Source: Ulva prolifera
Taxonomy: Eukaryota > Chlorophyta > Ulvophyceae > Ulvales > Ulvaceae
NCBI GenBank assembly: GCA_023078555.1
Contig: CM041198.1
Span: forward strand, 6,266,924-6,330,923
Length of the DNA: 64,000 nt
Reading direction: 5' to 3'
Shown here: in pieces, positions 40,067 to 50,464 of the stretch
Numbering within the stretch: position 1 is the stretch's first letter
Layout of the letters: every line of letters begins with the position of its first letter
Position numbers and translations under genes: made by a program
Notes under the pieces: model-generated
What the model was told of the DNA's origin: nothing
Seen by the model: the letters and a program-made list of their open reading frames with translations, nothing else
Database searches by the model: none

Positions 40067-40978
40067 TGCGCCAGTGTCCAGAGCAGCAGCAGCGGCAACA
40101 GCAGCAGCAGCAGCGAACCCCTTCTTCTTCAGAACGGCCTTCTGCAGCTTCTCCTCAGCTGCCCGCAGCCGCTCCGCCGCCTTGTCCCGCGCCGACGCCG
40201 CCTTGGCCACTGCCGCCGCGTCCTTCGCCGCCTTGACCGTCTCCTTCGCGGCCTTCAGCGCCGCCTTGGCCTTAGCGTTCGCGGCCTCGGCCTTCAGCGC
40301 CGCGAGCTTCTGCTTCTCCAGCTGCAGAGCCGCCTGCGAGGCAGCCTGTATGGCCTTGGCCTGCCGCACCGCCTCCTCCGCCGCGGCCTGCGGCGCAGTC
40401 GCGGCGGACCCTCCGCCAGCCCCCTCCCGCTTCACCGCCCCGGCCTTTGTAGATGCCTTGGGCGTCTTTGCTGAGGCCTTCGGTGGCGGCGCCACCTTGG
40501 CCACCCCCCCCTTCCGCACGCGTGCCTTCGGCACCTTGCTCGGAGACGCCATTTTCTGCGGTTTAGGGGCGGATGATGCGGCCGGCTCTCTGAACAGGCC
40601 GAGGCGCATCACTTCCGGAAGCTGTAGAGTGTCTGACAGCCACTCCGCTTGCAGTGAATTCATTGGAAATCCAGGCAGCGTGTAGAGGGTTTCGCCTGCA
40701 GCCTTTGGCGTAGCGGCAGCCTTCGGAGTGGGTGCCTTGGGCGCCGTGGTCTTCGCGGTCTTCTTGGATGACTTTGCATGTGATGGTGTCGCCTTGGGTG
40801 ATTTTGTCGGCGTTGCCTTGGCGACGGCGAGCTTAGCAGCCTTGGAGCGTGGTGCGGGTGTCGCGCGGGCCTTGCTCTGTCCGGATAGCAGCGCCTTCTC
40901 GATCTCCTGCAGGTACGGGTCACCCGTGTGCGGCTCGGGCTTGACCTTGGGTTTTCTCTCGGCTTTGACGGCCTTCAT
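40067..40978 (-). CDS. Lys/Ala-rich histone H1-like protein (main exon)
   Basis: An ATG at 40978 opens 304 codons ending at a textbook donor, GTGAGTAAG (40066 downward). The protein is extremely rich in Lys, Ala and Pro. The first third is a run of KAAK, KATP and PKAP-type repeats like a histone H1 tail. A short non-repetitive segment follows (TLYTLPGFPMNSLQ, then LPEVMRLGLF). A long Ala/Lys coiled coil comes next, ending in KKKG and an alanine run. No winged-helix H1 globular domain is visible, so chromatin binding is only inferred from composition. A TCCCGCCGCAG sequence just before the ATG could be a splice acceptor, in which case the true start is further upstream. The last exon is not resolved. 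Confidence 0.55.
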
Positions 40979-42339
40979 CGCTGCGGCGGGAGAGGCGGAG
41001 CGCGGGGCGGGGGCCGTGCGGGGGCGGTGTGGCACAGGAGGGCCGAGGGTGTCGGTGCGCTGTAGATGTACTGGTCACCGTGACCGCGGATCCTGCAAAG
41101 AACTGAGGCTGTGTGGCGTGGGTGATGCCATGAGCCCTTGCGTGGGTGCACGGCGGCGTGGTGCTGCGCACGGGGGCATGCGTCGTGCCTGTGGTCTGCA
41201 TGGCTGAGGAGTGAGGCCAGTGCAGCATGGTTCACGGCACCGGGTGCAAGGTGTGGCATGTATTTTTCGATGCTTGGCGATACATGCAAAGCGACTGGCG
41301 TATCGGCATGTTGACCAGTGATCAATGGGGTCGTTGTTCACACCAAGTCTGCACAGGCAACACCTCCGTGTCGGTCAACTTTAGGTCAGGGGGTCGTGTC
41401 ACATAGAGAATCTTCTGAAGTGCTGGCGTCACCATGCGCTATAGGCTACTAGTAGCGATCATGGTACGTGCATTAGATGTCGAAAGCTGTCATCGGGGAC
41501 TGTGCTGTGCGCAAGGAACGCGAGACTCGAGGACACCGTTTTCGATCCTCGAAAAAACACTGGCAAGACACGTACGAGGATAAGTCAAAGTGCTAGGTGT
41601 CTGTGACTCAGAAAGAGCGACGCGGAGGGATGGAGCGCCTAGCTCCAGCTTGATTTGGCAGCACGCAGCACGAACAGCTCAGGTGCAACCGACGCCGTGG
41701 ACACACACTCGCTGCGCCATCCTTGCTTGATAATTTGCCAGTTAAAACTTTGAACAGTAAATCAAATGTGAAGGCTCGCTGAGAGCGGGACTTGCCTTTG
41801 CCATGTTGAGCGATGTGAGCTCGAGATCCACAAAGCCTTCTGATACGTCTCCAAACAGCTCAAAGCAGACCTATTGTGGGATTGGAACTATTGAAGAGGA
41901 AGTTCAAACACTGCGGAGGATTGCTACATACATATGCGCCATCGAGCTCAAGTGCTGCGTTCTCACGACCGTGGTCGCTGATGACAGCCGACAATTCAAA
42001 GAGCAGCGGCCCATTATCACTACATGCTTGTAGGCATCACTTTTTGAATTCTTTGGGGCCAAGGATTCTTAACATGGAACTGGCCGATTGAGCACCTGCG
42101 AGTCACCACGTAGACACACAAGCACGGCGCTCGCCAATAACGCAAAATCGCGCCCGAATTGGTTTGCGGTCCTTAATGGATGTCGTTCATAGTGCGGGAT
42201 ACATGGCTTGCGCCTAGGCTCCGTACGCCCAGGGCTAGCAGCTACAGTGATACCGATACAGCCGACTTTGGGCGATTCTCCCCAAACCTCCGAGATTAAT
42301 CAGCCATTCTGTTCATGTCACCTAAATAATGCTGAAAGT
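40979..42339. other. Intergenic, one small ORF
   Basis: A plus-strand ATG frame at 41803-42033 (76 codons, ending TAG) has an amphipathic middle (GTIEEEVQTLRRIATYICAI) and could be real or an exon. It has no family I know and no TGCAG-bounded partner. Otherwise nothing is seen. Confidence 0.3.
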
Positions 42340-42421
42340 GTTCCCCAATCTATCAGATTCGTTGTCGATTTCGCGCGCCCTCACTGGGAACACTTCGTAG
42401 CGGGAGTGCATGACCCCCTAC
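42340..42421. repeat. Diverged end of a transposon related to the 5-kb TIR element
   Basis: Reads GTTCCCCAATCT, then TTTCGCGCGCCC, then TAGCGGGAGTGCATGACCCC and CTA. This is the same order and spacing as the right terminus of the element ending at 47904 (TTCCCCAATTT, TTTTGCGCGCCC, TTAGCGGGAGTGGATGACCC, CCTG), with about a quarter of bases changed. The matching left end was not found, so this is a truncated or rearranged relative. It stops 454 bp before the intact element starts. Confidence 0.6.
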
Positions 42422-42977
42422 CGATACGCAACATGAAGTGCACGGGCTTGCCAAAGATTGTAAGTGGAACGCGGTAGGACGATTCACAGGACGTGAAACG
42501 GCCAACTTTCCAAAAAATTTACGAGTGTAGTCCTTGCGTCGGTGCTGGCATGCAAATGGAACTCGCTGCGGCATCACGAGATGGCACGGCCAACACGGCC
42601 AACACGCACAGCGCATTCATACGGAAGCAGCTCTGCCATGCTCGAGCAGCTTGTTGATGAGATGAGATATCCACAAAGACAATCCTGAACCGAGCTACCA
42701 AGGGCGCTGCGTGCGCAATCGCACTCGCTACTTATCACATGCTGCACAGCATCGATCCAGTCCGAACAAAGGCGCCACCTTCCGATCACAGGCGCACCTT
42801 TCGCAGGGGATAAATCACAACTGACTCAACCGTGAGTCAATGTTAGCCGCATGCATAATGGGATCAAGGCTTGTGCAGGGGGTCATCCACTCCCGCTAAA
42901 AGGTGGTCCCCCCCCGGGCGCGCAAAATCCGCTGCGAAACAGCCAAATTGGGGAAGGTTTCCACTATGGTCTATGTT

Positions 42978-44113
42978 GAATGAACAATTCTAGTGTTTTA
43001 GTTCGGAGTCTTGGGGAGAGTTGGCCATATTCGCCGAAATGGCCGGTCTGGTTGGGGAGAACTGTCTGTGGCTTCCCAACGCTGCCCAAAGCTGCCCAAT
43101 CACTCAATTCCTTCCCCAATCTTTCCCAAATTGCATCTTTCAAGTTAATAGGTGTCTTCGGTTGCCTATGGACGGCCGCGCCGGATTGTTCCGTAGCCCG
43201 GTGACGTCCTTTTGTGGCAATTGACTTGCTACTGCTCCGAATCACCTCCTGAGGACGTGCTACAGCTGGGGGACGGTTGTGTCACGACCTATAATCCATT
43301 GCTAACTAGTACTTGATCTCCGCATTCTGTTGTTGTCGCCTTAGTGGCCTGATGCTACAGTGTAACGACTGCAGCTTGCCCATGCTGGTTCAAACCTGCT
43401 ATATATCTGCCTGCTGCTTCTCTGTGCAACAGAGTCCATGCTTGGTATTCAGTCACCTGCAAGTGTACTGCTAGGCAGCAAAGTATTTCTGCTATGTTTT
43501 GTGCATTGCGCTATGTGAATGTGAAATGCGGGTATTTCGTCAGGTGTCCTAGCCTTTCGAAAACCTCTATGATGGCGGCCATTGCCTCTTGCTCCGGTCA
43601 TTTATTTGATGCATTTCGTGCAGACCACGTAATTGACGGTATTGTCGCACAAGCTTTGTCGCCGGGGATTAGTCCAGACTATATACACTGTACAATTTTA
43701 TATCTGTGCCCGATCATATCTCAGGACTCAACATACAAACAAGCGACACTGTTCAGCCACTCAATCATGACATGGTAGATGGCTACATATGTGTACACAC
43801 ATCAAGCATGTGCTGGGATGTCCAATTAGTCAGGCAGGAGAAAGCCTCTGGAGGCTGCAAGGAGAAGGTGGGTGTGGATAGGGTCGAATTACGCCTCTTG
43901 ATTGTCAATTTGCCAGGCATTGTATACATGGCATTGGCAGCAAGCAAGCCTTGAACCCAGGTGGCTTGTCTCCGCTCTGTAAAGGCACTGGCCGCCAGCA
44001 GCCGCTGCCCGGCAAGACCAGGGTAGCGGCGTCCATGAACAGATTTACCTTTCCGCCATACATTATTGAGCTGCAGGAGTTGTAATGACAGGTCATCCTC
44101 CGTCAGTTTACCT
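42978..44113. other. Transposon left interior and overlapping reading frame
   Basis: 42978-43780 is non-coding interior with the subterminal TTGGGGA-type motifs. A minus-strand frame at 44175-43783 (130 codons, no ATG at its upstream limit) overlaps the end of the transposon gene in another frame. It looks protein-like at first (NPVVKQFVRKAQKLVVEGKL, then LQLLQLNNVW), then degrades. It may be the true C-terminus reached through a frameshift, or a remnant. Confidence 0.4.
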
Positions 44114-47100
44114 TCAACTACTAACTTCTGCGCCTTCCTCACAAATTGTTTCACGACTGGGTTGAGGTTTGACACGCTCTTCGAAGATCTTCACTGCTGA
44201 CTCAACATCACGTTTCAATCTGCGAGTCCTCTGCTTACGAACGACCTTTTGAGAGAACTTGAAACGTGCCTGCCCACTCTTGTCGTTGGATCTTCTGGAG
44301 AGCCAATGCATGAAAGAATTGTACACCCGTCCCTTCTGAGACTTGTGTAACCAAAGACTGACGCAGTTGGGGCACATGCCGGATGGATGAGTTGTAGAAT
44401 CAGTGCAGTGGATGGACCGTAACACACGGGCCCCCTTTCGAAAGGTCACCTTTACAGACATCGCAGCTGCAGACTTAGATGCTGATGCATCTGAGTACCA
44501 TTCAAGTAATTCCGGGCGGGCTGTCGGCAAACCGGCACATGGGCACAAAGGCAGTATAGGATCAAGGACGAGATTGGGGGAATCTGTCACGGGGTCATGC
44601 AACTCGTCTCCACCAGCATGCCCCCCTAGACGTTTCCCGCGGCACGCGAGGTCCCTGCAGCATTAATCGAATCCGCCCTCCTGCCTGAATGAAAGTTTTC
44701 AATTGCATGCATAAGCCGAGCCCCATGCGACTTCAACTTCAATGCAGCCATCGCCTCTTCCATTCCAGGGATCCCATGGTCAATTGCATCGGCAATCTCG
44801 TATTCATCAGGGGCAATTGGGATGAGTTTAGCTACGCAGTCATTCCACGCCTCCTTGTACGTTGCGAACAAGTTCTGGGCCTGAATCCCCTACAAACAGC
44901 ATGCTACTAATGACAGGCACCGGATCACGCCAACATCATGAGTTCAACAGGCTTCCGACCAACATCATCACACCATGACGATGAAGGAACAACTCACGTC
45001 AATAATGCTGGCTGCAACCTCTGGTGAACAGTTGACATCTTTGAAAGTGGAATACTGTTTACTGATAATTAGCGGGTGGTCCTTGTATGCTCGTTGCAAT
45101 GCATTCCAAAGTAGGCTGTCTGAATTACTGTCATCGACTTCAATTGTTGGATGTGAGGCGATACTGACGTGTGGAATGGGGAGGGGACGCAGTGGGGAGG
45201 TGGTAATATCGCCCTGCATAGCCGATCTGCCTCGTTTCTCCACCACAGCCTCTGCGGATTGCTCAGTGACCTGAGCAACGATGTCATCGTCCTCGGTATC
45301 AGCTGAAATTTCTGGTTCCTGCTCCGTCTTCTGGGGAGATTCCATGACTAAAACGCCATCATGTTTTTGACGAAGAACCGTCACGGAAGCCATTTCCTGA
45401 ATTTCTGATTTCTTGATGGCTGCTGCAAAGGATGATGCATCTTCAATCTTTTTACCACTCCCACGCAGAAGACCGTGAGTCAGCATCCCTTTTGGTTGAA
45501 TTGTGCCTTGGTAAACATACTCCAAAGCCTCCCGAGGTCGAAATTGCGGCTTGGGCAGAGCTCGTAGCCGGCTACGAGAAGTCAGAAAACGTAATCTAGC
45601 AGTGACCTTACTGTATAAGGAATTCTTGCTCGCCCTACACATCGATTGAGTGAAGTCCCACGGGCATTTTGTACAGACACCATCAGATTAGATAAGCACA
45701 CTGAGTGATGTTCGTAATGCAGTTATCCATTGACAAGCTTAAGGACCAGTATTGGCGTACCACCAGCGCTGTCTCAACTGACCACGAACGCTGTTATTGC
45801 AATCTTCCGAAAGATAGGATATCACAGGGAGAGCATCGCCAGGGGCCTGCACTGTTGCTTCAAGAGCAGACATTGCTTCAACCTACAAATCCAACAAATC
45901 ACGGTTGCACCCCAATTTACATCACAAGCTACCAGCTCAATGGGTTGATTACGCAGCGTACTCGGAATGGCTTGATATCGCCTGCTCGAATAGCCGCTAG
46001 CAAGGCAGCATGTTCTTCCGAAATATTGCAATCAGTCTCGGACGGTTTCTTTATCTTGCTTGCAGCGAATTCCAGCTCCGCAGCTCGATATAAGGCTGTA
46101 TAGCTAGCGGCCGATAGGAGCAGAAAATTTAACAAACACAGCGCATTGTCTTCAATGAAGGCACGGGCACAAACAAATGGATCGCCCCCCGTCATCAGTG
46201 GCAGAAAGGCATTGCAACAATGAAAGTAAACGCCGCCCCTGCTGTGCTTAAAGTCTCCTGCACGCACATACCATTAAGGCTTAAGGCTGGGCTACAATGG
46301 AAACATGCACATGCTGGTACACATTCACTCACACGCACTCATACTTAGCGTATGCAGACACACACGGACAATAATGCGATAAGATATCACACGACTGCGT
46401 GCAAATGTAGACACAGACACAGACAGGCACAGACACACGAGCATTCACCAGCAACAGTACGCAAGATTGCGAACCTGCCACATCATCAAAAACCGGGGTC
46501 TTGTTAGATCGCAGACTTGCGTCCTCGTCGATCCGAGTGTCCATACGGTCTAAGACCTCACAGTACATGCCAGCGATGTCTTCAGTGCTAGCCCCGTCCG
46601 GAAACATGAACCGCAAGTACTTGTCACAATCAAGGGCATGTTGCTTATACTTGACTTCACCAGCCTGCCATTCAATCGCCTACATGACACAAATAAGTGC
46701 TCAGTCCATTACTGATGAATTTTGCAAGTACATGATGCCTAAACTACATTAGGATGACTGCGCACCGCTGTGTGAAGCTCTGTCACCCGTGCCAAGAAAT
46801 CAGCGATCAATGCGTCTGACACCCACTCAGCGGGCATAGGCATGACATTGGCCAAAAGGTCGTCTAGGGCTTCCCTGCACAATACTCGACTGTCTACTGG
46901 TTGTACTGTGGCAGCTTCTATTCCGTGATCCGTACTGGCCTTCGTGGAATTGCGCGCAGACTTCGACACAGATGCCCGAGAGAGCATCTCTATCACAGTA
47001 CATTGAGTGTTTACAACCGACGACCGCTCGTCTGAACCAAGCCCTGTTGGGGCTTCGTCTGGCATGGATGACGGTGTAATCGAGGGGAGGGGATCTTGCA

Positions 47101-47530
47101 AATGGCACGGTGAGGGGTCTCTCTGGCGGGCCCCAGCTGGTGAATCCTACAAGTGCATATGCTGAAGTACAATGCCACGCCATGCCTTCACATGTAAGAT
47201 CACAAAGTTGGAAAGAAAGCGTACCCGCCAGCTACGTGACTGTGCATAATGCGCCAGCCACTCCCTAGCGCCACTGTCGAGCATGAGTTCCACATAGCTG
47301 TTACCACCACTGCCTTTCGTAGACTCGAGGTCAGCTAACTTGAAACAAAACTGGAATATTTCGGCGTCCCTGATCTCATTTGGCACGAGCCTAGCTCGTG
47401 CAATGGCGGGCAACACAGCGTCTTGTAGCTGCCTCGCCGTCACAGGCTTGCGATTGATGTAATAACAAGCAGAAACGTTTTCGACAGCATCATCTAACTC
47501 CTGTTGCGCCGGTCTCGCGCGAGACACCAT
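44114..47530 (-). CDS. Transposon-encoded protein of unknown family, 892 aa
   Basis: Eight exons join in phase to one frame: 47530-47225, 47146-46748, 46679-46475, 46257-45962, 45882-45761, 45634-44998, 44889-44646 and 44583-44114 (TGA). Exon 1 starts MVSRARPAQQ, predicted helical. Exon 2 is Ser/Thr-rich, then helical. Exon 4 has a Cys/His patch (YFHCCNAF) and a hydrophobic helix (ALCLLNFLLLSAAS). Exon 6 is basic, then acidic (EPEISADTEDDDIVA). Exon 8 has a possible zinc-binding cluster (IHCTDSTTHPSGMCPNC) and a Lys/Arg-rich tail (KVVRKQRTRRLKRD). I see no DDE catalytic core, YR-type recombinase motif or helicase. By position it should be the transposase. Introns begin mostly GTACGC and end mostly TGTAG, unlike host genes. 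Exon ends 7/8 are the least certain. Confidence 0.6.
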
Positions 47531-48110
47531 TGTCTGATGGACACAACACAGCCGACAAATGTAGTACTCTCGAACTTCTACCGATCAGGCATCGAGAGTC
47601 ACAAACATGTCATGTAACAACAGTGCAACAAATTATAGCTCATTTTCGTTGTGTTCCTCGGTCTGGAAGCAATGGCGGTTGATTGGGGATGATCTCGCAT
47701 CGTTCCCGCGATATTGGGGAAAACGGCGACATTTCGCCGAAAAGGGCACTCTGCTTGGGGACTTTCCCCAAGACTGAGATCGTACACTACGAGTTCCCAA
47801 TTAACATAGACCATAGTGGAAACCTTCCCCAATTTGGCTGTTTCGCAGCGGATTTTGCGCGCCCGGGGGGGGACCACCTTTTAGCGGGAGTGGATGACCC
47901 CCTGCTTGTGCATGCAATTCCTGGCTGTACACTGCAGCTCATTTCGGGCAGCTGGAAGCCCTCCCGGCTGCAATCTCCTTTGCACTCCAGGGACCCTGCA
48001 CGCCAAGATAGGGAACAGGAACCGCGTACACGTATCAACATATCTGGGCCCCCGCCTCAGCCCCTGCTGCACTACTTGGCAGTGCACCTGTCAACGAGTG
48101 TATCTCAGTG

Positions 48111-48362
48111 TTACAAGGACAAAGGCAGTCAGGCGGGCAGCACCGCGAAAGAAGCAAGCAGAGCAAGCACACACCCAGACACCCACGCACGCAACACCCA
48201 CCACGACCAGAAAACCCATCACCGGCGCAGCAAACGGCACAGATCCGCAGACCGCCAAGCACACACCACACACCCATACGCGCGCGCACAGACCCCACGG
48301 CCCACACACAACACAACCGCTAACACCACAAAACCCGCCGCCGAACAACAGGGCCACACCCC
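48111..48362 (-). mobile_element. 252-bp retroelement insertion with 14-bp target duplication
   Basis: A perfect 14-bp direct repeat AGTGTATCTCAGTG (48097-48110 and 48363-48376) brackets the insert. On the minus strand the insert ends GCCTTTGTCCTTGTAA, again a TTGTAA terminus. The last 45 bases, including the GTGCTGCCCGCCTGACTG block, recur at 53418-53446 (plus), and part of them at 63946-63966. The remainder is CA-rich low-complexity sequence on the plus strand. It looks like a 5'-truncated non-LTR copy from a second family that shares its 3' end with the short repeats. Confidence 0.7.
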
Positions 48363-48540
48363 AGTGTATCTCAGTGTATCTGACAACCAGGGTGTCTCTA
48401 GACACAATTAACGGCTTAAACTGAGCTAGCAGTTCTAAACTGCAATACATTGCAATGGACTCGAAATGGCAGTGAGGCGTTGTGGCTGTAGGCTGCCTGG
48501 TCGTGACAATTGCCTTGTCATTTTCCAAATGGCACAGTTC

Positions 48541-48592
48541 GCCATCGACGGTGTATGCACAGGCCCGGGCCTGTGCATACACCGTCGATGGC
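48541..48592. repeat. Perfect 52-bp palindrome
   Basis: Two exact 26-base complementary halves meet at GGCCCGGGCC without a spacer. It is immediately followed by a second, unrelated palindrome at 48593-48630. Confidence 0.9.
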
Positions 48593-48630
48593 AACTAGAG
48601 CATCCTCCGGGCCCGGAGGATGCTCTAGTT
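48593..48630. repeat. Perfect 38-bp palindrome
   Basis: Two exact 19-base complementary halves meet at TCCGGGCCCGGA. There is no gap between it and the 52-bp palindrome before it. Part of its outer sequence (GCTCTAGTT) is repeated once more directly downstream. Confidence 0.9.
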
Positions 48631-50027
48631 GTGCTCTAGTTCGAGACAAATGTCATGCACCTTTTGTGGCTGGTGGCATGGCGCCAGGTGGTGCACCGTA
48701 TCATGCAGGGCCATCTGCTCCTGTTCCAACAAGGCTCTGTTTCTCTGGGCGTGGCGTATGTAGCACGTGAACAGGTGACACCAGTAAGTTGTCTTGGATT
48801 CACGTCGAGGAAAAACACAGACCGGGGCTTGGAGATTGGACCACACAGTCCGCATTGAGCATTTGAAGCACGAGATGTGGCATTGTCGGGGCTCGGCAAT
48901 CCATAGATGTGTCCGCTACTGCATACACACGGTAGTGTTCACTACTATGCTCCCAGAACCGCGGCAAGATAGTTTGCGCGGTAAACTATCCCGCGGCATA
49001 TACAACTGCTCCAAGGTGTATCTATGATTATTACATCACCACACACCATTGCTTCAAAGACACACACCCTGCGGCTAGACGACGCCGCAGAGGTGCCTGA
49101 TGCCACGAAAGAGACGAATCACGGCACGCGCCATACCGATCATACATCTGCAGCATTATGCCGGCACGCAACTCCGCGAGAACTCCGCCCTTGTAGCGCG
49201 ATCGTCATCGCACGGCAAACCCGCGGGACTCGGCCACTCCACAGGACTGGCTGAGCCCTGCGTATACACGTTATAATCTTGAAAATGTCCGCATGCACTG
49301 AGGTGTGGCACAGCAGCTGGGGCCTACCGTCCACCGCATCTCACACAGCACGCCTGCCACAACGCAGCGCACGAGCCTGCTCTGAAGGCGCCGCACAAGC
49401 CCCGGACACCTCATTCATGCGCATTGCAGCACAGAGTCAGAGCTGCACGGGGGCGCAGGGCCTCACAACTAGGGCTCGGACAGAAATCCGCAACGCCACC
49501 CAGCGGAGCTCGAACCTGTCGCCTCCCGACCTCCGAGACTGCAAAGTCACGCTCCCTGTCCACCAACCAGTCCACACCACTATGAACCAGTCCAAACCAA
49601 CAAGCTCAAAAGACAGTAGTATACACCTTAGTCGGACCTAGAGAACACCATCGGCGTTCCCTATTCGGACATCAGTTTCCGCTGCATCATCTGGCGCATA
49701 AGTTTGTACACACACCAGCGCTCTCCGCTGCATCATCTCTACCTGCTGAGGCCCCACAGGAGTCTCCGAGCCCCGCATGCTGGCAGCACCGCCTCACTGG
49801 CACTGGCAGTCCAACGACTGATTCCATGTGCTCAGTGCAGGCCGTGCGAAGTACGCGCACGCGCTGCGCCACGGCCGCAGATGCACGCAAGCTCCAAGCA
49901 CACGCAGACCCGGCCCTCCCGCCCGCCGCAGGCAGCATGCGACCGCACGGTGGCCCCATTGCTAGACTCCTTCTGCTTCGTAACAAGCCACAGAATGCTT
50001 CAATGTTACGTCGCCGCAGCGCCCCCG

Positions 50028-50059
<32 letters not shown>
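50028..50059. repeat. Poly(C) tract
   Basis: Thirty-two consecutive C residues, preceded by CCCCCG. Likely unstable in length and a probable assembly weak point. Confidence 0.95.
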
Positions 50060-50464
50060 AGCTACACCGGCGGCCGTGCCGACATCGCAAAAATTTTACT
50101 GTCACAATGCACCCTGGCGCTATTGCGCAATGATGTGGGGCAGCGGTGTGGCCTGCGGGAGTTGGCCTGCAAGCTCGCCGCGCTGTCGGCTGCGAGAACT
50201 ACATTCAGCAGATGCACTTCATGGGCATCGCAGCCCATGCTGCACAGGGGCGGCAGGCACGCTCCAAGGACCACTGAGAGCCGGCTCCGCCTTCACACCG
50301 CAGCCGCAGAGGGCTTTGGATCGGTTGTGCCACGGGCGCGGCACGGCCGCAGCGCAGCGTGCGAGCATGGATGTGCATGCAGTCTCGAGGAAGAGCACTT
50401 CCCGCCTGCGGCCTCTATGAACCTCTCGGCACATGCATGCATGCGCACACGCATGCATGCATGA

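Larger units (their letters stand above)
42876..47904 (-). mobile_element. DNA transposon, 102-bp perfect TIRs, unknown superfamily
   Basis: The left TIR (42876-42977) and right TIR (47803-47904) are exact reverse complements for 102 bp, starting CAGGGGGTCATCCACTCCCG. The element is flanked by the 6-bp direct repeat CTTGTG (42870-42875 and 47905-47910), a target-site duplication. Just inside both ends lie several copies of TTGGGGAA or its complement (left near 42950, 43010, 43055, 43120; right near 47690, 47712, 47757, 47830), possible transposase-binding sites. The interior carries an eight-exon minus-strand gene. Perfect TIRs imply recent movement. Termini starting CAGGG resemble hAT elements, but those duplicate 8 bp; 6-bp duplications are known in other groups, and the protein does not decide. 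Confidence 0.88.
47911..50464. other. Intergenic with palindromes and a retroelement insertion
   Basis: No gene is supported. It holds the 252-bp insertion at 48111-48362, two adjacent perfect palindromes (48541-48630) and a poly(C) tract (50028-50059), each listed separately. Frames between 48.8 and 50.4 kb are short and mutually overlapping. Confidence 0.45.

Noticed and set aside
41393-41415. CAGGGGGTCGTG as the left end of the diverged transposon ending at 42421
   Set aside because: Similarity stops after about ten bases and no flanking duplication matches the right end.
43384-43396. GGTTCAAACC, a tRNA B-box-like sequence
   Set aside because: No A box at the right distance that yields a cloverleaf; it lies inside the TIR transposon.
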